Shown here piece after piece: positions 51,801 through 60,400 of a stretch of DNA of 64,000 nt (within the stretch, counting starts at the first letter, position 1; each line of letters starts with the position of its first letter). The notes below the pieces were generated by a model. The model was not told the origin of the DNA. It ran no database searches and was given only the letters and a program-made list of their open reading frames with translations. Source of the stretch: Spirulina major PCC 6313 (GTDB lineage Bacteria; Cyanobacteriota; Cyanobacteriia; Cyanobacteriales; Spirulinaceae); the NCBI RefSeq assembly GCF_001890765.1, contig NZ_KV878783.1, positions 125,028-189,027 of the forward strand. Direction: 5' to 3'. The translations under genes were made by a program, and so were the position numbers.

Positions 51801-52889
51801 ATGACTCGGAATGATTTGCTGGTAGCGGCTCGACGGGGTGAACCGGATGCGATCGCATCCCTGCTCAACCGCCAACTCCGCACCAAAGACATGACCGTGC
51901 GCGTCACCGCCCAGGGCAAACAGATCACGCTTCTCGTTGAAGCAGTAACGCCACCACCCCAAGCCCCCCTCGTTAAGTATCTCCGCCACGCTTTTACCCA
52001 GCTTGCCGCCCCTGCCATTCATCGCCTCCGCATCTGTGGCACGCAACAGGGAGCCGCAACCGTCGCTTGGACCACTGAACTGGAGCTAACCCCGCCCCCT
52101 CCCCCGTCCGTGGAGGAGATCCCCTCACCGCCATCGGAACCCCTCCCCCCTCCCCCCAAGCCGTCCGACTATCCACCCCCGCCCCGCCCCGATTCGCCAT
52201 CGCCGTCCCTAGATCCCTTACCACCGCCGAAACCCCCCACATCTGCGCCCACCGCATCTGATACCCCTGCGCCTTCCGGCGCAAAAACACCCCGGCTGTT
52301 GGTGGAATGGTTTCTGGTGTCCGGTGGGGCGGGGTTGGTGGCGGTGGTGGTGCATTCTGGGTTGGGCGCGATTTTAGAGGGTTTGCCGGGGGCGATCGCA
52401 CCCTGGCTCGTGGATGCAGTAACTGGCCTCGTGTTGGGCATTGCCCAAAGCTATGCTTTGACGCGCTATCTCGAAAAATCCCATTGGTGGGCGGTGACCT
52501 ATCTGGTGCTGCCCATATTGGCGATGGTTCCCACCTTGATTGCGATTTTGGGGATTTGGGGCCTGCAAGCGTGGATTTTAGGAACCCAGGTGCGGCGATC
52601 CTACTGGTGGATTTTGGGGAATATGGCGATGGTGGTGGTGTTTGCGGGGGTGGCGATCGCTGGCATTATTCTGCTGCGGGCGTTAGTTTTTTTCCTGAGT
52701 TTTGCCACGGTGTTTTTATATTGGCTGGCGGGGGTGATTCTCGCGGCCTTGATGCTGTTAATTCAAGGGGCAATTTTAGAACGACTGTTCTACGGTGTGC
52801 CGGAGCGATCGCGCCCTGCCCCGGATCAATACCTCCAGCACCTCTATGATCATCTTCAGGAGGACTTGCAACGCCTCATCGCTCGATAG
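51801..52889 (+). CDS. Proline-rich membrane protein next to the injection genes
   Basis: The 362-residue protein has an N-terminal soluble domain (about 1-95; LLVAARRGEPDAIASLLNRQ, then VRVTAQGKQITLLVEA), a proline-rich linker (about 96-165) and a membrane half with about five hydrophobic helices (about 175-335). It ends in a charged helix, LYDHLQEDLQRLIAR. The N-terminal domain is found in cyanobacterial proteins I recall but cannot name. It follows the injection genes by 31 bp in the same direction, so it could serve as a membrane anchor of the machine. That is speculation from position and topology. Confidence 0.55.
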   Translation: MTRNDLLVAARRGEPDAIASLLNRQLRTKDMTVRVTAQGKQITLLVEAVTPPPQAPLVKYLRHAFTQLAAPAIHRLRICGTQQGAATVAWTTELELTPPPPPSVEEIPSPPSEPLPPPPKPSDYPPPPRPDSPSPSLDPLPPPKPPTSAPTASDTPAPSGAKTPRLLVEWFLVSGGAGLVAVVVHSGLGAILEGLPGAIAPWLVDAVTGLVLGIAQSYALTRYLEKSHWWAVTYLVLPILAMVPTLIAILGIWGLQAWILGTQVRRSYWWILGNMAMVVVFAGVAIAGIILLRALVFFLSFATVFLYWLAGVILAALMLLIQGAILERLFYGVPERSRPAPDQYLQHLYDHLQEDLQRLIAR

Positions 52890-52893
52890 CACC

Positions 52894-54372
52894 CTAGGGC
52901 AGCCATTGGGGATCAAGGCCCGGCGCGAGACGTTCCGGCGGGTCGAGGGTGTCCGCCATGGGCGCATTGAGGAGATTCGGCAGCGGTAAGATCCAGAGGC
53001 TGCCGGGGGGGAAGGCGGTGGAGTTGCGATCGCGCTCCGTTTCCTCTGCATTGGCAGCATCAATCACCTGATCAAACACGAGATAACGCCCATCAGGAGC
53101 CATATCCATCCGCACATTGAGGTCATCGGTGAGGGCCACCAGGGGCACTTCTCGCCCAGTTTGCAGATTAATCACGGTAATAAACGGGGTCAGGATTGCC
53201 TGTTCTGTGTCGAGGCGTTCGGTTTGCAGACAGTAGAGAAAGGTTTGGTGACGGGGTTCAAAATTGCAGGCCAGGATAAATCCGGCAGTGGTGAGGAGTT
53301 CCCGTTCTCGCCCTTTGGCATTGAGCAACACCAGCGATCGCGCTGTATCCCCCTGGGGTTTCACCATCACCTTAACCCGATGATCCTGGGGATCAAAGGC
53401 GATCACCCCTTCATAGGCGGGGAAAAATTCGCGGGTGTTAGCGGTGGCGGTGAGGGGCAAGATGGTCACCCCATTGCGATCGCTAATCGCCAACACTTGA
53501 CCATCGGGGGAAATCGTAAACGACTCCCCTTGAATCCCCAAGGGTTGCGCCTCCCCCTCCGGCGGCAGCAGCCACAGCCCCCCATCAGCAGGGTTTTGCC
53601 GATTCACCCGTTCGAGGATCACCACCCCGCTTTGAGGGGCGAGATCAAACTGGACATTTTGATACTGTTCCGCATCCAGTAAGCGGGTGATTTGACCCGG
53701 CGGCGGCCCATTGTCCCCCAAGCGATCGAAGGCGGTGGTGATGCGATAGAGTTGCTGGGTGCTGAGGCCGTCGGGATCACCCTTTTCAAAGGCAAAAAAG
53801 AGGATGCGATCGCCCTGAGCCTCGCTGCTAAAATTCGTCACCACCAAATCCGGCGGCGTGAGGATTTGTTTGCGCTCACGGGTCATGTTGTAAAGCACGA
53901 GGCGGCCCGATTCGTTCCCTTCGACACCGATATAGGCCAGGATGCGATCGCGACTGCGCACCGTGGCCGTAAAGGGAACCATGGTACGGGCGGGCTGGCG
54001 GGCGGTGCGGGGCTGGTCGGTGGCAGTGTTGAGGGTGATCGTGTATTCCGTACCGTAGGCGGGAATATCATCGAGGGTATAGGCGAACCGTTGCCCCAGG
54101 CCCGCCCCTTGGCCCGGCAGTTCGGGGGTAATTTTTAACTGTTGGGCGACCGTGTCCCAATCCATGGTGCGGTTAAAATCCAGTAAAAAATGGTCGTGGT
54201 TCGCACTGAGACGTTGCTCGGCCCAACTCCATTGCTGCACTTGGGGGAGGGTGCGATCGCCCACCGTCAACACCCCCCCGACCCCCAACAGCAAGATCCC
54301 TAGGGCAATCCCCGCCGCCCGGTCTAGGGGCAAATTAAGGCGATCGCGCCATTGTATCCATTGTCGTTTCAT
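52894..54372 (-). CDS. Membrane-anchored beta-propeller-like protein
   Basis: From ATG 54372 (MKRQWIQWRDRL) the protein has 492 residues: an N-terminal transmembrane helix (about 18-38), an Ig-like domain (about 45-130; TLDDIPAYGTEYTITL) and a region of repeated strands with SPDGQVLAIS and APDGRYLVFD, as in TolB/WD40 propellers (about 140-490). The frame opens upstream to 54438, but the extra residues contain a Cys-rich segment unlike the rest, so 54372 is preferred. It lies convergent with the proline-rich membrane gene (4 bp apart). Confidence 0.65.
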   Translation of the reverse strand: MKRQWIQWRDRLNLPLDRAAGIALGILLLGVGGVLTVGDRTLPQVQQWSWAEQRLSANHDHFLLDFNRTMDWDTVAQQLKITPELPGQGAGLGQRFAYTLDDIPAYGTEYTITLNTATDQPRTARQPARTMVPFTATVRSRDRILAYIGVEGNESGRLVLYNMTRERKQILTPPDLVVTNFSSEAQGDRILFFAFEKGDPDGLSTQQLYRITTAFDRLGDNGPPPGQITRLLDAEQYQNVQFDLAPQSGVVILERVNRQNPADGGLWLLPPEGEAQPLGIQGESFTISPDGQVLAISDRNGVTILPLTATANTREFFPAYEGVIAFDPQDHRVKVMVKPQGDTARSLVLLNAKGRERELLTTAGFILACNFEPRHQTFLYCLQTERLDTEQAILTPFITVINLQTGREVPLVALTDDLNVRMDMAPDGRYLVFDQVIDAANAEETERDRNSTAFPPGSLWILPLPNLLNAPMADTLDPPERLAPGLDPQWLP

Positions 54373-54477
54373 ACTCACACCACAAAAACAGCACTTTGCG
54401 CCCGTAACGGGATTGCGCCGAGAACGCACCGCAGTCAAACCGATCTTGCCATGACTCTTTCCCGGCTGCGGTTCGGT

Positions 54478-54849
54478 TTAGCCCACGGGCAGCGCATATT
54501 GGGTGAGATCATCAAAGGAAATCCAATCCAAGGCGTTTTCATGGGTAGCGGCTAAAATCACCGGCGGTGCGACTCCGGCCTCTAGGGCCTCTTGCCAGCG
54601 AACCGCACAGAGACACCAGCGATCGCCCGGTTTTAACCCCGGAAAATTAAACTCCGGCCGCGGCGTGCTCAGATCATTGCCCTGGGCTTTGGTGAAGTCT
54701 AAAAACTCCTCGGTCATTTCCGCACAAACCAAATGCCGCCCGACATCCTCCGGCCCCGTATGGCAAAATCCATCCCGATAAAACCCCGTCCGTGGCGCAC
54801 CACAACACAACTCTAGCGGTCGGCCCAAAACATTTGTTGCATCTCTCAT
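54478..54849 (-). CDS. DUF2237 family protein
   Basis: The 123-residue protein matches DUF2237. It has NVLGRPLELCCGAPRTGFYRDGFCHTG (parts: LELCCGAPRTGFYRDGFC, about 12-29), VCAEMTEEFLDFTKAQGNDLSTP and a final GDRWCLCAVRWQEA (about 75-88). The clustered Cys pairs suggest metal or disulphide sites. The family has no established role that I know of. Confidence 0.85.
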   Translation of the reverse strand: MRDATNVLGRPLELCCGAPRTGFYRDGFCHTGPEDVGRHLVCAEMTEEFLDFTKAQGNDLSTPRPEFNFPGLKPGDRWCLCAVRWQEALEAGVAPPVILAATHENALDWISFDDLTQYALPVG

Positions 54850-55003
54850 GAGCGTGAATTCTACCCGTATTCTTCAATTCAACCGTTCTCAATTCTAGAG
54901 GGTTGCGGCAGTGCTGAAATGGTTAAGCGGTTGAGGGGCAGTCGTTTAGAAATACCCAGATATTACTCTATAGTAGAAAAGTCAAGTCATTCCACCTGCA
55001 CCC

Positions 55004-56740
55004 ATGACTCGCGATCGCCCCCCGTTAACCCGCTGGTTGCCAATTTTAGAGTGGGGTCGCCACTACCAGGCTGCTGATTTCACCGGCGACCTCACCGCTG
55101 GCCTGATTGTGGCCAGCCTCCTGATTCCCCAGGCCATGGCCTACGCCCTCCTCGCCGGTCTGCCGCCCCAAGTGGGACTCTACGCCAGTATTGCGCCGCT
55201 GTTCATCTACGCGATTTTTGGCACGGGGCGGGCCCTGTCGGTGGCTCCAGCGGCCTTAGATTCGATGCTGGTGGCGGCGGGCATTGGCGCGATCGCAGCC
55301 AAAGATAGCCCCGATTATCTCTCCCTTGCCATTACCCTCGCCCTCCTCGTCGGGGGATTACAGATCGTGATGGGATTGTTGCGCTTGGGGGTGTTGGTGA
55401 ACTTCATCAGCGGCAGTGTGATCACCGGGTTTACCAGTGGTGCAGCGGTGATCATCGCCCTGGGTCAACTCAAGCATCTGCTCGGACTTAAAATCCCATC
55501 GGCGAGTGTGATCCTGCCACTGCTGCGCGACACGATCCAAGCCCTCCCCCAGACCCAAGCCATAACGATGGCCCTGGGGGGTGGCGCGATCGCTCTCCTC
55601 TGGTTAGGCAATCAACCCTTTTCCCGGTGGCTGCAAAAACGCGGGGTGAGGGCGATCGCCCAAATCCCCCTCGTTAAAAGCGTGCCCCTGTTGATCGTCA
55701 TCCTCAGCACCGTCCTCGTCGCCACCCTCCGCCTCGATCAACAGGGCGTTGCGATCGTCGGCTCCATCCCCCAAGGCCTGCCCCCCCTCACCTTCCCCAC
55801 CCTCAGCCTCGATCGCATCCAAACCCTCCTCCCCCTCGCCCTCACCCTCAGTTTCATCGGGTTTATGGAAAGTTTCGCCGTCGCTAAATCCCTGGCGAGT
55901 CAACGTCGCCAATCCGTGGAAGCGAATCAGGAACTGGTGGCGATCGGTTTAGCCAACATCGGGTCAGCCGTGACCGGGGGCTACTCGATCGCCGGGGGAT
56001 TGAGTCGCTCGGTGGTTAATTTTTCCGCCGGAGCACAGACGGGGGTTGCGTCAATGATCACGGCGGGGGTGATTGTGTTAACGGTCTTATTTCTCACACC
56101 GCTGTTTTTCTATCTGCCCCAAGCCAGTCTCGCCGCGATTATTTTCATGGCGATTTTAAAACTGATTGATCTCAAAACATTACGCAAACTCTGGCAGTAC
56201 AATCGCGCCGATGGGTTGGCGTTTATGGTGACGTTTTTTGGGGTGTTGGGCCTAGGCGTTCAGGCGGGGATTTTCATCGGGGCCGGATTTGCGATCGCCC
56301 TCTACCTCTGGCGCACCAGTCGCCCCCATATTGCGATCGTCGGTCGCCTCGGTGAAACGGAACAATTTCGCAATATCCAACGCCATCAAGTCCTTACCTG
56401 TACCGAAGTTCTCGCCATTCGCATTGATGAAAGTCTCTATTTTGCAAACACAAAAGTTTTAGAAGAAAGTCTCCTCCAAGCCGTTGCAGACTATCCCAAA
56501 ATCGAAAAACTACTCCTCGTCTGTAGCGGCATTAACGCCATTGACGGCAGCGCCCTCGCCACCTTAGAACAGTTGCGCTTAGCCTTAAAATCCTTTGGCG
56601 TAGAGTTGTATTTTTCTGACGTGAAAGGCCCGGTGATGGATGGCTTAGAACGGATTGGCTTTGTGGAGGCTGTGGGGCGCGATCGCTTCTTCCTCTCCGC
56701 CGCCCAAGCCATGCAACAATTCGATTGTCAATTAGCATGA
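55004..56740 (+). CDS. SulP-family anion transporter with STAS domain
   Basis: The 578-residue protein has the SulP signature GLIVASLLIPQAMAYALLAGLPPQVGLYAS-type N-terminus (parts: LLIPQAMAYALLAGLPPQVG, about 38-57), then about twelve hydrophobic helices and a C-terminal STAS domain (about 445-570) with GINAIDGSALATLE. It differs from the bicA-like gene at 16880: it belongs to the sulfate-permease-like branch. The substrate (sulfate, bicarbonate or other) is unresolved. The next gene overlaps its stop (ATGA). Confidence 0.88.
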   Translation: MTRDRPPLTRWLPILEWGRHYQAADFTGDLTAGLIVASLLIPQAMAYALLAGLPPQVGLYASIAPLFIYAIFGTGRALSVAPAALDSMLVAAGIGAIAAKDSPDYLSLAITLALLVGGLQIVMGLLRLGVLVNFISGSVITGFTSGAAVIIALGQLKHLLGLKIPSASVILPLLRDTIQALPQTQAITMALGGGAIALLWLGNQPFSRWLQKRGVRAIAQIPLVKSVPLLIVILSTVLVATLRLDQQGVAIVGSIPQGLPPLTFPTLSLDRIQTLLPLALTLSFIGFMESFAVAKSLASQRRQSVEANQELVAIGLANIGSAVTGGYSIAGGLSRSVVNFSAGAQTGVASMITAGVIVLTVLFLTPLFFYLPQASLAAIIFMAILKLIDLKTLRKLWQYNRADGLAFMVTFFGVLGLGVQAGIFIGAGFAIALYLWRTSRPHIAIVGRLGETEQFRNIQRHQVLTCTEVLAIRIDESLYFANTKVLEESLLQAVADYPKIEKLLLVCSGINAIDGSALATLEQLRLALKSFGVELYFSDVKGPVMDGLERIGFVEAVGRDRFFLSAAQAMQQFDCQLA

Positions 56741-57317
56741 TCCCCAACCTCAGACCCACTCCCCAAGCCGACTTTTTCCCGGAATGGCAAATCAACCCGG
56801 ACACCATGACCCACAGCGAAGCCCTTGCGCTCGATCGTGTCAAAGAGAATTACCTTGATCTCCTTGAAGACCCGCCGCTCCTGGAAAATACGGTTAAATT
56901 AGTTATTCTCGCTCCCCTGCTTGACCTTGCCGGCTTGTATCGCCGCCCCTACCGCATTCAAACTGAAACCAGCATCGCCATTGAACTTGAAAATGAAGGC
57001 GCGATTGTCCGGGGCAGAATCGATATTTTAGTGCTAAATCAAGCCCTCTGGTTGGTTGTGATTGAATCGAAACGCAGTGATTTTTCAGTCAGTCGAGCGA
57101 TCGCCCAAACCCTGTCTTATATGCTCAGTAATTCCACCCAAACCATCACCTTTGGTCTGATCACCAATGGCACAGAATTTCTATTTCTCAAAAGTCAAAC
57201 CCAGCCCGATCCATCCTATGCCACATCCAGACTTTTTCTCTGATTAACCCAGATAACGAACTCCATCACGTCTTATCAATTCTGAAACATTTAGCCCAAC
57301 AGGTCATCACAGTTTAA
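56737..57317 (+). pseudogene. PD-(D/E)XK-type nuclease-fold protein, frameshifted at the C-terminus
   Basis: Translation from ATG 56737 (overlapping the transporter stop by 4 bp) gives 168 residues up to 57243. It has an RGRIDILVL...LWLVVIESKRSD pattern (about 86-110), the Asp and Glu-x-Lys of a PD-(D/E)XK fold, as in type I R subunit N-terminal domains. A single base missing in the T5 run at about 57231-57235 would shift the frame. Adding one T continues SLINPDNELHHVLSILKHL... to the stop at 57315-57317. So the full gene likely had about 192 codons. Family members are often annotated as type I restriction R-domain-like. Confidence 0.6.
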
Positions 57318-57403
57318 ATCGTGAAGATAGAAAAATAAATTAGTTTAATTTGATAAAATTGGGTGTTAACGTTGATGAATTCATAATTGATTAACACAGC
57401 GAA

Positions 57404-60400
57404 ATGGCCCTTGAGATGATGCAGCAACGTAATTTGATCTCGATGAGTTGTGTGGGTCTAGGCAGTGCGATCGCACTCTTCACTCTCGCTCCAGCCCTGG
57501 CACAACTCACCCCCGACCAAACCCTAGGGACTGAATCGTCACGAGTCACACCGCAACACCATCGTGACCTGATCGAAGGCGGTGCAATTCGGGGTCAGAG
57601 CCTCTTCCACAGTTTTCAAGATTTCAATGTGGGCGCGGGTCAGGCGGTGTATTTTGCGAATCCGGCCGCGATCGGCACGATTTTCACACGAGTCACTGGG
57701 CCGAATTTTTCGAGCATTCTCGGCACGCTGGGGGTTTTGGGGACGGCGGATCTGTTTTTGTTGAATCCCAACGGGATCTATTTTGGCCCCAATGCTCGCC
57801 TGGATCTGAAAGGGTCATTTCATGCCAGCACTGCCGACCAATTCATCTTTAATACTGGGGAAACCTTCAGCGCCACTGACCCCAACGCTGCCCCATTGTT
57901 AACCGTCAACGTTGCGCCCGGTGTGCAATGGAACGGCCACACGATCGCAGATATCGTCAACGAAGGGGAATTAATTGCCACCGAGGGCGATCTCTCCCTG
58001 AGTGGGGGGCGGGTGATTAGTACCGGGCTGGTGGCGGCTCCGGACGGCAACGTCATGATCCAAGCGATCGCAGGGGATGGGGTGGTGAGTGGTGCGATCG
58101 CGCAAACCGCCACGATCAGCGCCACCGGAAACCTGATTCTCCCCAGCAGCCAACTGATCACCCAAGGCGACCTCACCCTCCTCGCCGGCGACACCCTCAC
58201 CGTCCGCGACACAAAAACCTCGCCCTTTCTCGCCCACGCGGGGGGAAACCTTTGGGTGCAGGGGAATCAAGATATTGATATTCTCGCGCTGAATCACCTC
58301 CACATCACCCCCTTCGCCAGCTTCGGCGCGATGACCTTCGTGAGTGATGGTGTGGTGTCGGGGGATGCCCATTTCACCAGCGGCGGCAATTTTAATGTGT
58401 TGGATCTGGCGGGCAATCCGGGTACTTTTCTCTCGCTCTACGACCCGATTATCAGTTCAGCCGGGGACGTGACGTTTAGTAATTACAGCGGCGCGGCGTT
58501 GAAAATTGAAGCCCTCGGCAGCATCACCATTGATAACGTATCGATTACCAGCCCGGATACCGCTCTGACGGGAACTGATCCCGACATCGCCATCCTCACC
58601 AGTTACCCCGCCCTCATTCTCCGGGCGGGTCTCGATACACTCCTCAACCCCGTTACCACGGCCACCACCACGACTTTTTACAGCACGAATTTTAACAGCA
58701 CTGTGGGATCAGAATGGTCAGACAATCGCACCGATACCACTGGGTATGGAATACAGTTTCTCGGTCGGTTTGGCACGGGTCAAAGTAGCACAACATTCAC
58801 CTTCACGGGATTACCCAGCCATGAACAATTAACCTATAGCTTTACGCTTTTCATTCTGGGGAGTTGGGACGGCAATGGTCCTGATTTTGGGCCGGATTAT
58901 TGGTCTTATTCTGTGGATGGCACCGAAGTGCTTGACACAACATTTTCATCATCTGGGAATCCGCTGAACACTCAAAACTATCCGACACCGGGTTCAGCCG
59001 CTAACGCAGGGGGTGTAGTGGTTGACCTCGGTGAAGACTATTCAACAATTTATGCGTTTAGAAACTCGATCGCCCACACCAGCAATACGATTACGTTTTC
59101 GTTCAGTAGTTCAGGACTAGAGACCTTAGATAACGAAAGTTGGGGCATTGGTAATTTTTCCCTCTCAAATGGGCTGTTACCGGCATCGACTACATTTAAC
59201 TCCACATCCAGTTCCTCGACGGGCAATATTACCGCCTCTAATCTCGCTACCGCTAACGGGCCGATCATCCTGTCTGCCCGCGATCGCATCTCCCTTTCTG
59301 ATGGTGTCGAATCCAATGGGGGCGATATTTCCTTAAGTGGTGCGGAGATTGATATTGATGGCGCGATCGTGCGGAGTCGAGGCGGCGATATTGCCGTGAC
59401 CAGTAGCGGCGATCTGGCCTTAAGTAATAACACAGCACTGATCAGTGAGGCGGGGACTATTTCCCTCAGCGGTACGGATATTGACCTGACCAATAACGTC
59501 GGTCTACAAAGTACAACGGGCGCGGTATCAGTGCAGGGAAGTGGCGCGTTAACGTTGAACAAGGTGGCTGTGCAAACGCAGTCCGGCAATATTGCTCTAG
59601 ACGGCGCAACGGTGGCCCTCACAGAAGCAGATTTTGATAGCACAAGCGGCACAATTGCTCTCGATAGCAGCGGTGCGCTCACCTTACAAACCGCAACGTT
59701 TGACAGTCAGAATAATATTAATCTCGATGGCGCAACGGTAGCCCTCACGGAAGCAAATCTCGAAAGTGCCAACGGTGCGATCGTAATCGATAGTGACAGT
59801 ACGCTAACGCTAGACACTACTAGGGTCGGAAGTGTAGTCAGTGACGTTACGTTGAATAGCCAGGGTGATCTGACCGTTAATCGTTCTTTGGTCGGCAGTC
59901 GAGGCGGGGCAGTTACAGTACAAACCCCAGCCGATATCTCCGTCACAAACACTCTGATCGGATTACGGGTCAACACCACATCCGCCACCGGAGCCTTGAC
60001 CGTGTCCGGCAACACCATCACCCTTGAACAACAAGGTCAGTTGGTCACACAGGCCGATGGAGCGGCTGATGCTGCCCCGATTAATGTGACAGCGAATCGA
60101 TTGGTGATGCGGACTAATGGTTCGATTGGTGCGCTTAGTAATAGTAGCGGGCGGGGGGGCGATGTCACCGTCACGGTGGATCAGCTATTCATGATCGATA
60201 ACCCAACCCAGATCGGGACACGCGCTCAAAAGAGCGGGGCTGGCGGCAATCTGACGGTGAATGCGCGGACGGTGGAGATTTTGCGTGGGGCGAATGTGGG
60301 CAGTAATACCAGCGGCGACAGCACAGGTGCAGGCGGCTCCACCGTGGTCAATGCCAGTGAGTCGATTGTGCTCGATGGGGGTGATCCGGCGGACTATGTG

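Noticed and set aside
54900-54960. tRNA-like sequence with TGGTTAAGCGG D-arm
   Set aside because: No matching acceptor or T-arm can be folded; only the D-arm piece is present. It may be a relic.
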